Shown here in pieces: positions 14,623 to 23,972 of a stretch of DNA of 64,000 nt (position 1 is the first letter of the stretch; each line of letters starts with the position of its first letter). The stretch lies in NCBI GenBank assembly GCA_964546815.1, contig CAZJLR010000025.1, positions 23,362 through 87,361 of the forward strand, written 5' to 3'. The notes beneath the pieces were generated by a model, which had not been told where the DNA came from, ran no database searches, and saw only the letters and a list, made by a program, of their open reading frames with translations. Source of the stretch: JAIEPM01 sp964546815. GTDB lineage: Bacteria > Cyanobacteriota > Vampirovibrionia > Obscuribacterales > Obscuribacteraceae. A program made the position numbers and the translations under genes.

Positions 14623-17600
14623 GTCAAAAACTAGTACGCCTTTGCCCTAAGTGCCAGAGTGAACGTCCGGCAAGCGAGTCTTCATGCGAAGGCGACTTTC
14701 ATGGAAGAAGTTGTGATTGGAATTTGCTCGACCTTCCCTTGTTGCTCGAGGGTTCGTCGACGTCTCAAAGTGTTTCCAGAACGGAAGCAAACAACGCTGC
14801 ACAGAATCTGCCTTCTTTAAGTGTGTCTACATCGTTTTGTCAAAATGGACACGCTCTTGATGCCGGAGATCTTATTTGCCTTATTTGCGGCGCAGGGTTA
14901 TCTTCCACTCCTGGCAGAAACATCGTAGATAATGCCAGCGAAGAAAGCCAAGGTACCCAACAAATAATTGGCGAATGGCGAATTCTTTCAATCTTACCTT
15001 CAAGGTCGAAGCATTCAACGCGATATCGTGTTGAGCGTATTGATGGCAGCAGTTCGATGCCTTATGTGATGGTTTTATACAAATTGGGTGTAGAGCCAGA
15101 GCGTACTGTTTATCCGATGCTTGCAAAAATGCCGGAACGCAGTGTCTCAATGTTAGTGGCAGAGGGCATTGATAGTGGCTGCGCTTTTGAAATTTGGCAT
15201 GAATGGTCTGAGAAAACTCTTGAAGATCTTATTTCTAGTAAGCTATCTTCGTTGACTTTGAGAGCACTGGTTGAGAGCCTTGGACCTTTGCTGGCAAACT
15301 TGAGTATTTCAGGACTGCGTCATAGAGATTTGCGCCCCTGTAATATCTCGGTATGTTCGGAAAATCCACTTCAACTTTCAATAAATGGTTTCTCTTCGGC
15401 GCTTTTGTCTGACTTTGATCTTGAGGTAGTCTCCCCGCTCGATAGCACCAGATATACCGCTCCTGAGACTTTAGGCGGAGGTGTTAGCTCGGCCTCCGAT
15501 TGGTGGAGCCTGGGAATGATTTTGCTTGAGATTGCTACCAACGGAAAGTGTTTTGAGGGCGTAAATGAAAATGCTTTCTTGATTCATGTGGTGACAACCG
15601 GTGTTGCTTTGCCGCCAGAACTAAATCGTGCTGATAGGGCTCTGCTTAGAGGACTCCTGGACAGAAACCCGCATAAACGCTGGCAATGGCGTGAGCTCAA
15701 AAATTGGCTTGAAGGAGAATTTGAAGAAACTGCTGATGAAAATGAGCGCATTGCAGAATCTGACGATGGTGCCATCATTACTCTTTCTGGTAAAGCCTAT
15801 CGTAAACCAGAACGCTTTGCCTTAGCTGCCGCAGAAGCTCAACATTGGAATGAGGCCTCAAGCCTTTTGTTGAGGGGAGTGCTTTGCACCTGGCTTGAAG
15901 AAATTTCGGCTGACCCAGACATTTTGGCTGCTGTGCGAAATGTTTTGGCAGATGTTTCACTAGATGATGATCTCAAACTAGCATTCGTCCTTATCTATCT
16001 AAATAGCAACATGCCGTTTTCACTGCGTGGTGAAATTGTAAATCCGGCATGGTTGCTATCAAACGCAGAGTCTGCAAGCAGCTTACTCCATTCTGCAGTG
16101 GCAAAACGTTTTCGCCAGATGGACCGCGAAGCCTGGTTGCAAAAACTGAGTGAACGAGCTGATTCAACAAAGAAGCGAATTGCCGAGTGCGATCTTTCAC
16201 ACGATGAAGAACGATTGCAAGTAGCTCTTTTGTCTACTTCGAAAAGAAATCTTGAGTCTGAATGGAGTCGCAAGCGAGCAATCTTTCCCGACTCTGAGCA
16301 TGAGTTGATTTTATCTTTGCTCGAGCGAAAGAACTTGAGCGAAGAAGACCTCATCATTCTATTGAGTGCAACCCCTAGTAACTTTATTCTTGCTGAGCAA
16401 GTAATAGAAAAGGCAAACAAGCTTGCCTCGCAGGTTAAGGGAATTAAAATTGAAAGTGCAACAGCCTCATCTTTTCTCAGCCTTTCTCGCAGCCAAATCT
16501 ATGAAGAAATAGACGCGCGCATTGCTGGCTTTGCTCGCTGTGGTTTAGATGCTGTTGATAGCTGGGCCGATACATACCGTCTGGAAAAGCGTATTTCATT
16601 AGAGCGCTGCCTGGTATTGCTGGCTGTGCCGAAAGAATTATGGAAAGAGCCTGCAAAACAGCAATATATTACTGAGATATTGAAGTTTGGCGAGCGCCGA
16701 ATCATGGCGACCATAAATCAAGGTCCGCTCGTTCTTTTGCGCATATCTCGCAGTTCCAGTACTCTCGACATATCAGAATTAGGCACAGCCAGGTTAACGG
16801 CTGACAAAATTTTAGAGCGATTGTTAGCAAGAAACTCGCAGTCGATTGAGTTGGATCCCGAAGTATTCGATGCTATTCCGACGTTAGAGCGCCGTGTTCG
16901 GGGGCTGGTTCAGAAGACAACAATATTCAGACGAGACACCGGCAAACATGGGCTTTTCTTAGGCTTCCCATTTGTGGTAATGAAGTCTAGAGCTACCGAT
17001 GAAAACAAGACGAAACTTCGCGTAGCTCCGATTCTCCTTTTTCCTGTGCGTATTGACACCCAAATTGGTACCAGAGGAAAAGTAACTATAGCAAGCAGCC
17101 CTGACAGCGATGAGGTCAGGCTTAATCCCGCTCTTGCAGGTATTTTGAATTTAACGGCTAAAGATGAAGAGCGATGGAAAGAAGCTCTCGATGAAATCAT
17201 GAGTCGCTCAACCATTACTCCTCGTGACCTCATCGACGTGTTTCGTCAGCTTTGTCCTACAAAAGATACCCGATTGCAAAATGTGCCAGGCAAAGATGTT
17301 GTCGCCGAATTAGGCAAAGCGTTTTTGTCATATTCTGCCGCGTTGTTTCACTGCGATTTTGCAGGTAAGGCCGTTGCAGATGATTTAAGAAATATTTGCG
17401 GACGACCAATTACCGGAACCGCTCTTGAACTGGCATTGCGCGTAACAAACGAAAGAGAAAATGAGCCCAGTGATGAATCAACTGCCAGCCCTAGCTTTGA
17501 TGTCGCTGATTATTCAGTTATCGCCGCTGACCCGTCTCAAGAAATTGCAGTACAACAATCGCGCTTGAGTCAGGGGCTTCATATTGAAGGACCACCGGGC

Positions 17601-20600
17601 ACAGGGAAAAGCCAAACAATCGTCAACATTATTGCCGATTGTATTGCTAGAAATGAAACAGCTCTGGTTATTTGCCAGAAACAGGCCGCTTTGAGCGTAG
17701 TTGAAAAACGCTTGAAGGCTGAAGGTCTTGGTAAAAGACTTTTCTACATAACAGATGTATCTAAAGATCGCCAATCGGTCATCCGCCAATTGCGCGAACA
17801 GTTGGAAGAACGCAGCGCAGGTCACGGCGCGCCTCTAGTACAAATTAGAAAAGAACGCAGCAGCTTGATGAACCGCCTTCAGTCAATTGACGGTGAGCTG
17901 AACAAACATCACTCAGCTGTTCATAATATCTATGAAGAAATTGGACTTAGCTATAGAAGTATTTTGTCCGAACTCATAAAGCTTGAATCTGCTGAGAGCG
18001 ACCCGATTAAGTTGCCACGTTTGAGGACGATTCTCAAAGACGATGACAACGCTTCTGTCTCTGCGCTTGCAGAGGAGTGCGCTTCGATTGCGAAGTTGTG
18101 GTTAGAGTCAAAATTCGAGAATTCACCACTTCAAGATCTCAAACTGTTCTCACCTGATGATGCTGATGCCATTTTGATTAAGGATGAATTTGCTCGATTT
18201 GTTCAAGCCGAGGAATTCAGATATAAGACGCTGAGTGATTATCCTAAATCAGCAGATGTCGACGACATTACTGTGTACGTGAGCTGGCTAAAGGAAAACG
18301 AAGACTATATTCGTGATATTCAAAAAGATGTTCGGGTTAACCTATCAAAATGGGTTTCTAATTTCTTTCCTGATGAATCCTCCAGCAGTTCTGCCGGTAG
18401 CGATGCGATTTTGACCCTAAGGCATATTTCTGAAGCCTTATCTGAGTTGAATAAAAGCGACTATTCTGCTCAACTTTTTGCGCCCATCGCAGAGTTAGCT
18501 CAGGATGCGCTGCGAAAGAAAATAGCCATGGCAAAATCGGCTACCAGTGTAGGCGGTTTCTTTACCCAGATAAATCCTGTACGTGCGCTGAATAGGCTTC
18601 AACTGCGCAATTATCTAAATTCATTGGAATATCCTTCGGGCGATAAAGGCATGCTTGAATTTTTGCGTGCTGCCATGCTGGAAAAAGATATGCGCAGAAG
18701 CCGACAACAGTTTGAAGAAGTTTGTCGCCTTTTGCGGGTAGAGTCGTCGAATATGCCATTAGACCTCGAGAAACTTCAAAATGCTGTGTCGATTTTGCTG
18801 TCGCAGCTAACTCCTGTGGCGGAGCTGTCATCAAAGCTGCGATCTTGTCCTTTGCCCACTGATGCGCGCGATTTTGCCAAACGCGCCGAGCCGGCCGCTT
18901 TTGATGAATTCAGCACTTTGCTCAAAGGCGTTATCAAAAGGCATGCGGCAAAAACAGATTGTCTGAACAAACTAAATCGCCTGGCAGATTGGTTTGACGA
19001 TGAGTGGATGCAAGCTCAAAAGAAAGTCATATCTGCCGGCAGAGGAAACATTGAGGCTGTCCGTCATTTGCAGAGAGCTTTGCAAACTCTAGTTCCATAC
19101 CAGGAATTTCGCTTGAGAGCAAAATCACTGAGCTCTAAAGCAATGGAAATATTTGCTGCTCTTCGTGAGCGTGAGGACGAGCTGATACCTTATTCTGAAT
19201 CAGATCTAGGAACTAGAATTCGCATGTTCATCAGGCGCGAAGCTTGTTTGTCCTGGAAGAGTCAACTTGAAACTAAAGAGCCAGCACTTACAATTCCAAA
19301 AGATGAAATCAATTATAAGGTTAAGAGTCTTGCTGAATCTGATGAACACCTTCGAAGATTGAATCGCCAGATTTTGGCAGAACCAGCGCCAGAAGCTACG
19401 ATTGCGCCTGCGCGCAAATGGGAAGACATAACTAGACTTAGCGGAGCGAGAGCTCGTCGTTTAAGAGAGCTGGTATCAAATGGTGAAGAACTTGGGTTGA
19501 TGAAGCTGAGACCTGTTTGGCTTATGAATCCGGAAACTGCCAGCCGTTTGTTGCCTCTCACAGCCGGTTTGTTCGACGCGGTAATTTTTGATGAAGCATC
19601 TCAGCTACTCGTGGAATACGCGCTGCCGACCCTGTTTAGAGCAAAACGAGCCATTGTAAGCGGCGATGAAAAGCAGATGCCTCCACCAACATTTTTCGCA
19701 GCCAAAGTTCAAAACGACGAGGCTTTGGATTTGGACGAAGACGAGTTGGACGAGTTATTGCCTCAAGCTGAGCGCGATCGCATTGAAGAAGCATGGAATA
19801 GACGTGAAATCAAAGATTGTCCTGACATGCTCAATCTGGCGTCCGCTGTATTGCCGTCGAGACCACTTCAGATTCACTATAGATCTGAATATAGGGAGCT
19901 TATTGCATTTTCGAATTCTGCGTTTTATGCTGGCACACTCAGCATTCCCACCAAGCGACCTGCTAATGAGGTTAGGAAAGCTCGTCCCATTGAAGTTTAC
20001 AACGTAAATTCTGCCTATGAAAAACAGGTAAATCGCGGCGAAGCGCTGAAGGTTGTCGAAATTTTGCAAAAATTCTGGTCTGTGCCGCAGGCAGAAAGAC
20101 CAACAATAGGCATAGTTTCATTCAACTTAAAACAAGCTGATTTGATTGAGGAAGTTCTCGAAGATTTTGCTCTTAGAGATGATAGTTTTAAGGCTGCTTT
20201 CGAAGAAGAGACAAACAGATTTGAAGATGGTGAAGATGTTGGTTTCTTCGTTAAAAATCTAGAGAATGTGCAGGGTGATGAGCGAGACATTATCATCTTC
20301 TCGACGACTTTCGGAAAAGATTCTACTGGTCTATTCAGACGCAATTTCGGTAAACTTGGCCAACAAGGCGGAGAACGACGTTTGAATGTCGCCATTACTC
20401 GCGCCAAGAGAAAAGTCATTTTGGTTACCTCTTTACCTAATGAGAAAATTTCAGATTTCTTGACTCGGGGTGGAAGCCCTTCTATTCCGAGAGATTATGT
20501 CCAGGCTTATATGGATTATGCCGCCAAGATAAGCAGTGGGTCTTTAGATGCGGCTGAGCATGCGCTGGGACGCTTGTCTGCCACCCAGGGGCATCGTTCG

Positions 20601-20957
20601 CATTTTGACGCGGCACCTCAAGATGCTTTTATAAATGATGTTGCGGCATACATTAGAAGTCTGGGATATGAACCGGTGTTGAGGCAGCGCGATGAAAATG
20701 ATGCATTCAACATTGACATTGCAATTGAAGACCCTAAGACAGGGTTATTCGGAATAGGCATAGAGTGCGATGCTCCTCGCCATAAAATTCTCACCAGCGC
20801 AAAACACCGTGAAATTTGGAGACAGGCCGTACTTAGTAAGTCAATCGCGAAGATTCATAGAATAAACTCGCGTGAATGGTACCAAAAACGCGACAAAGAG
20901 AAAGAGCTTTTGCGAGATGCAATAGTCGAAGCCCTTCGTTCGGGAGAGCCTTCGTGA
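14619..20957 (+). CDS. Zinc ribbon-pseudokinase-SF1 helicase-PD-(D/E)XK nuclease fusion (operon gene 3)
   Basis: A 2112-residue multidomain protein. The N-terminus has two Cys-rich ribbons (CPKC at 9-12 with later Cys, and a CQNGH...CLICG pair near 73-92). Residues 115-370 form a Hanks-type kinase fold with HRDLRPCN (235-242), but the metal-binding DFG is NGF (Asn256), so it is probably a pseudokinase. A long middle region leads to a superfamily 1 helicase: Walker A GPPGTGKS (991-998), a coiled-coil insert, Walker B FDEASQ, the SGDEKQMPPP motif, QGDERDIIIFS and motif VI LNVAITRAKR. The last 110 residues match the MTES_1575-type PD-(D/E)XK nuclease, with Asp2033, Glu2049 and GIECDAPRH, then the RINSREW tail. 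It likely unwinds and cuts nucleic acid under control of the kinase-like part. ATGA overlap upstream and GTGA overlap downstream. Confidence 0.85.
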   Translation: MSQKLVRLCPKCQSERPASESSCEGDFHGRSCDWNLLDLPLLLEGSSTSQSVSRTEANNAAQNLPSLSVSTSFCQNGHALDAGDLICLICGAGLSSTPGRNIVDNASEESQGTQQIIGEWRILSILPSRSKHSTRYRVERIDGSSSMPYVMVLYKLGVEPERTVYPMLAKMPERSVSMLVAEGIDSGCAFEIWHEWSEKTLEDLISSKLSSLTLRALVESLGPLLANLSISGLRHRDLRPCNISVCSENPLQLSINGFSSALLSDFDLEVVSPLDSTRYTAPETLGGGVSSASDWWSLGMILLEIATNGKCFEGVNENAFLIHVVTTGVALPPELNRADRALLRGLLDRNPHKRWQWRELKNWLEGEFEETADENERIAESDDGAIITLSGKAYRKPERFALAAAEAQHWNEASSLLLRGVLCTWLEEISADPDILAAVRNVLADVSLDDDLKLAFVLIYLNSNMPFSLRGEIVNPAWLLSNAESASSLLHSAVAKRFRQMDREAWLQKLSERADSTKKRIAECDLSHDEERLQVALLSTSKRNLESEWSRKRAIFPDSEHELILSLLERKNLSEEDLIILLSATPSNFILAEQVIEKANKLASQVKGIKIESATASSFLSLSRSQIYEEIDARIAGFARCGLDAVDSWADTYRLEKRISLERCLVLLAVPKELWKEPAKQQYITEILKFGERRIMATINQGPLVLLRISRSSSTLDISELGTARLTADKILERLLARNSQSIELDPEVFDAIPTLERRVRGLVQKTTIFRRDTGKHGLFLGFPFVVMKSRATDENKTKLRVAPILLFPVRIDTQIGTRGKVTIASSPDSDEVRLNPALAGILNLTAKDEERWKEALDEIMSRSTITPRDLIDVFRQLCPTKDTRLQNVPGKDVVAELGKAFLSYSAALFHCDFAGKAVADDLRNICGRPITGTALELALRVTNERENEPSDESTASPSFDVADYSVIAADPSQEIAVQQSRLSQGLHIEGPPGTGKSQTIVNIIADCIARNETALVICQKQAALSVVEKRLKAEGLGKRLFYITDVSKDRQSVIRQLREQLEERSAGHGAPLVQIRKERSSLMNRLQSIDGELNKHHSAVHNIYEEIGLSYRSILSELIKLESAESDPIKLPRLRTILKDDDNASVSALAEECASIAKLWLESKFENSPLQDLKLFSPDDADAILIKDEFARFVQAEEFRYKTLSDYPKSADVDDITVYVSWLKENEDYIRDIQKDVRVNLSKWVSNFFPDESSSSSAGSDAILTLRHISEALSELNKSDYSAQLFAPIAELAQDALRKKIAMAKSATSVGGFFTQINPVRALNRLQLRNYLNSLEYPSGDKGMLEFLRAAMLEKDMRRSRQQFEEVCRLLRVESSNMPLDLEKLQNAVSILLSQLTPVAELSSKLRSCPLPTDARDFAKRAEPAAFDEFSTLLKGVIKRHAAKTDCLNKLNRLADWFDDEWMQAQKKVISAGRGNIEAVRHLQRALQTLVPYQEFRLRAKSLSSKAMEIFAALREREDELIPYSESDLGTRIRMFIRREACLSWKSQLETKEPALTIPKDEINYKVKSLAESDEHLRRLNRQILAEPAPEATIAPARKWEDITRLSGARARRLRELVSNGEELGLMKLRPVWLMNPETASRLLPLTAGLFDAVIFDEASQLLVEYALPTLFRAKRAIVSGDEKQMPPPTFFAAKVQNDEALDLDEDELDELLPQAERDRIEEAWNRREIKDCPDMLNLASAVLPSRPLQIHYRSEYRELIAFSNSAFYAGTLSIPTKRPANEVRKARPIEVYNVNSAYEKQVNRGEALKVVEILQKFWSVPQAERPTIGIVSFNLKQADLIEEVLEDFALRDDSFKAAFEEETNRFEDGEDVGFFVKNLENVQGDERDIIIFSTTFGKDSTGLFRRNFGKLGQQGGERRLNVAITRAKRKVILVTSLPNEKISDFLTRGGSPSIPRDYVQAYMDYAAKISSGSLDAAEHALGRLSATQGHRSHFDAAPQDAFINDVAAYIRSLGYEPVLRQRDENDAFNIDIAIEDPKTGLFGIGIECDAPRHKILTSAKHREIWRQAVLSKSIAKIHRINSREWYQKRDKEKELLRDAIVEALRSGEPS

Positions 20958-22327
20958 GCGGACCAAAGGTTGTTATCGTCAGGTCACCTGCTGAGTTGCA
21001 GCGAGAGAAAGAGCAGCGGTTACGTTTGTTTGCTGCAATGAGCAAAGAATGGCAAGACTGCTTAGAGCTGGCAGGTGAATTGTCCGATGACAAAGTTCAG
21101 AGTCTTGAGAAACGTGCCAAAGAATTGTCTGACGCTTTTTCTGTTGGGCATGACTTTGGCATTGAGAAAATTGACCGTGAACTTAGCTTCCTCAAAGCTG
21201 AAATTGAAAGACTCAGATCTGAAGCAGTACATCGTCTTGCTAAACAAAGGCAAAGAGCTCGTTCATTAGAAAATACTGCTCGCCATTTGCTGAAGAATCA
21301 GAGTGGCTTGAGCCGTGACTCCAGGGCAACAATGGAGCACATAATCAAGAATGCGCGCAATTCGTCTCAATCTGATTTGCTATCGATGGATCGAGATTTG
21401 AGTCGTGTTATGAACGATTTATTGAAAGTAAAAGAGTCAGCGCCCGATTACAAGCTCGATTCTGAGTTCGTTCAAAATTTATCGAAAGATCTCTCAGCAC
21501 CAAGTCAATATACTGCACCTTCGGTCGAGCTTCCCGAAAAGCAAAATCAAATCGATTTGTTGATTGCTGAGATTCAGCTGCTGAAGGATGCGCCCTCGCT
21601 AAAATTATTCACTGAGCGAGCCATACAAATCGAAGAAGTTGAGGACACTGCTCGGCGTCAACTTTTGATAGATTCACTTCTTATTGATCTTTCTAGACAT
21701 TGCAAAGATCTCAAAAGTCGACAGGAGGCAACTAGAATTTTCAACAAGCTCAAAGAAGAACTTGTAAACCTTCCTGATTCAAGCTGCGATCAGCTGAAGA
21801 GCAAAATCGAGCTTGCCTCAGAAAGTGAAGATCTTAAAACTGCTCAACTCTTAGAGAAGGAACTTCAAGAGTGCGCGAAAAATGCGGCTTTACGCAAAGA
21901 TTCTTTTGAAAAGCGAAAAGCAATTTTGTCTGGTTTCGCGGCATTAGGATACGAAGTTAAGGAGGGGATGGCTACTGGGTGGGCTCAAGATGGTCGTATT
22001 GTGATCTCAAAGAAAAACCATCCAGAGTTGGGAATCGAAATTGGCTCTACTGATACGGTAGAGCGCGTTCAGATGCGTGCTGTTGCTGTGTCTAATGCTA
22101 ACGAAATTCGAGACCCTGGCGATGACTCTCAGGTAGAGACTGAATGGTGCTCTGAATTATCAAAAATACGAAAAGTGTTAGAAGAATCTGGTCATGAAAC
22201 CAGAATTGAAACTGCTTTGCCCGCCGGTTCGACTCCTCTAAAAGTAGTAAAGCCTAAAGTGTGGGTCGACCAGGAAACTGAAGAGTCAGAACAGGTGCTC
22301 AAGAAAAAACAGATGCGTTTTCTCTAA
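20954..22327 (+). CDS. Coiled-coil protein of the five-gene operon (gene 4)
   Basis: A 457-residue protein not assigned to a family. The start is GTG 20954, which overlaps the previous stop as GTGA and has GGGAGAG about 7 bases before it; the longer frame from 20876 lies wholly inside the helicase gene. Residues 20-330 are almost entirely charged heptad-like helix, suggesting a long coiled coil. Residues 330-430 form a compact domain with alternating hydrophobics (LGYEVKEGM, GWAQDGRIVISKK, GIEIGS, VQMRAVAV). It ends in a short Lys-rich tail. In this context it may be a scaffold or a sensor that links the helicase-nuclease to the HEPN protein; that is inference from position alone. Confidence 0.75.
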   Translation: MSGPKVVIVRSPAELQREKEQRLRLFAAMSKEWQDCLELAGELSDDKVQSLEKRAKELSDAFSVGHDFGIEKIDRELSFLKAEIERLRSEAVHRLAKQRQRARSLENTARHLLKNQSGLSRDSRATMEHIIKNARNSSQSDLLSMDRDLSRVMNDLLKVKESAPDYKLDSEFVQNLSKDLSAPSQYTAPSVELPEKQNQIDLLIAEIQLLKDAPSLKLFTERAIQIEEVEDTARRQLLIDSLLIDLSRHCKDLKSRQEATRIFNKLKEELVNLPDSSCDQLKSKIELASESEDLKTAQLLEKELQECAKNAALRKDSFEKRKAILSGFAALGYEVKEGMATGWAQDGRIVISKKNHPELGIEIGSTDTVERVQMRAVAVSNANEIRDPGDDSQVETEWCSELSKIRKVLEESGHETRIETALPAGSTPLKVVKPKVWVDQETEESEQVLKKKQMRFL

Positions 22328-22368
22328 AAAGGAATTGGTGGCAGGCTCTTGCTAAATAAAAGGTTGAA

Positions 22369-23862
22369 ATGGTAGACGAAAAAAGAAAACAGCTTTTAAT
22401 GCAGTTGCTGCTGAAAGAAGGTCAAAGCGAAATAGCGCTGAATGATCTTGGGCAGTCGAAACTTTTGTCGTTTATCCGAAAAACAGAGTCAATTATTGCT
22501 GGAGACAATGTTAGCGCTCCAGTCGTAATTTATTGGTCGAGTGCTGATGTTTCATGGCTGCTGCCCAATCGGCTTGATTTTAAGCGGTTTGCGCAATCAA
22601 CCTTATGTACCTCAAGCTTCTCAGAACATCGTGGGGATGCGCATGAGGAATTTTTCTTTCTTGTTCAAAGTCTTGGACTTTCAATTGTTTTGTATGGAGC
22701 TGTAAGCGACAATTCGCTTGCAGGACCTATTTTTCAATGTGCTTGCTCCATTGAACCAGCCATCGTCAAGCGTGCGTTTCAAGTAGTCAGCCCGTATTTA
22801 GAGTTTATCGATCCACCTGAGTCAGACAGGGCGGATGCAGCATTGAAACAACTTGGACTGCCGACAACGTCGGCTCAGGTAGCTGAGTCAATTAAGCAAG
22901 CACTTTTTGAAATAAAGGGCGCTGCACTGAAAACTTCGGATGAAACAAGCGTCGAACATTCCAAAGTCATTGCAGATTCTGCTGGAATTATCGAGGAAAC
23001 TGGCACGAATGAGGAAGAGTTTTGGAGTCGTATCGCAAACAGCTATCCGTATCCAGTTGCGTATCCATACAGGACTCTCGAAAGCCTAACAAATGCTTCC
23101 GAAAAATACAAAGAGCAGCTAAGGCTGGTTGAGAATTTACTTGCATTTGTCGCCGGTCTATCTCTCGCTATTAGCGCGCAGAACAATCCGAAATTACTTT
23201 CGGACTTGAAAGATTGTATTGTGTCCGGCGTTTCGGCTGGGCATTGGCGAGAGCTAATTCGTAAGTGTACAGTTGCATGGAAGGGGTCGCCTGCAAAAGA
23301 TATTCCATTGGCAAGAGCGATCATGGGCTTGCGAATAGAACAAGTGGGCAAGGGCTTCGGCAAAGATATCGAGCTTTTAATTCGTTCTCGCAATGATTTT
23401 GCACACCACCGAGGCCCCACTGCTGAGTCACAAATAGAACGCGAGTCAGTCAAGATTGCAGAGCTGTTGCGAGACAGTATGGACCTGGTTTCCTTCTTAT
23501 GCGAGTTTCCTGTCAAAATCGTTAAAGCCATTGATGTTTTACCTTCAGGTCGAATCAAAATGACTTGTCTGAAAGCCACTGGAGATCATCCTGCTCTGCG
23601 GCAAGAGGAACTCTACCTTGACCGCGGTTTTCCGAAGGGACAGCTTATTGTGAATGCTGGACAGAATCAGTGGTTGTCGCTGCATCCTTTCATTTCGCAA
23701 GAGATTTGTTCTCAATGTGGTTCTATGGAAATTTATCTTCTGGACAAGTGGAAATACGACAAAAACCAGATTCAACTCAGAAGTTTTGAGCGTGGACATA
23801 TCGAGCAATCGACCTCAGCATCAGACGCACTCAAATCTATGATGAGTAGCGTAAGTGCTTGA
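22369..23862 (+). CDS. HEPN-motif protein, putative effector (operon gene 5)
   Basis: A 497-residue protein 41 bases after the previous gene, with AAAGGT before ATG 22369. The centre (about residues 245-390) is an all-helical region carrying RSRNDFAHHRGP, in which Arg341 and His346 give the R-x4-H signature of HEPN ribonucleases and toxins. A C-terminal domain follows with a zinc-knuckle-like CSQCG (about residues 446-450) and conserved-looking LSLHPFI, IYLLDKW and FERGHIEQ. The N-terminal 150 residues have a mixed alpha/beta pattern (VVIYWSSADVSWLL, LSIVLYGAV) that may be a sensory domain such as DICT, but I am unsure. HEPN proteins often cleave RNA in defence and toxin systems, which suits an effector role here. 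Confidence 0.75.
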   Translation: MVDEKRKQLLMQLLLKEGQSEIALNDLGQSKLLSFIRKTESIIAGDNVSAPVVIYWSSADVSWLLPNRLDFKRFAQSTLCTSSFSEHRGDAHEEFFFLVQSLGLSIVLYGAVSDNSLAGPIFQCACSIEPAIVKRAFQVVSPYLEFIDPPESDRADAALKQLGLPTTSAQVAESIKQALFEIKGAALKTSDETSVEHSKVIADSAGIIEETGTNEEEFWSRIANSYPYPVAYPYRTLESLTNASEKYKEQLRLVENLLAFVAGLSLAISAQNNPKLLSDLKDCIVSGVSAGHWRELIRKCTVAWKGSPAKDIPLARAIMGLRIEQVGKGFGKDIELLIRSRNDFAHHRGPTAESQIERESVKIAELLRDSMDLVSFLCEFPVKIVKAIDVLPSGRIKMTCLKATGDHPALRQEELYLDRGFPKGQLIVNAGQNQWLSLHPFISQEICSQCGSMEIYLLDKWKYDKNQIQLRSFERGHIEQSTSASDALKSMMSSVSA

Positions 23863-23972
23863 TAAGCCAGCATTGCTATTGCTTGATGTCATTGGGATTA
23901 AAAGCGAGCGCAAGCTGTGTATATCTATACAGAGCTTTGAAGTTGCTATAACTGTTTTGAGCGGGTGGACAA

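Noticed and set aside
20876..20953. Upstream extension of the coiled-coil gene
   Set aside because: It lies inside the helicase gene; the GTGA overlap with GGGAGAG gives a far better start at 20954.
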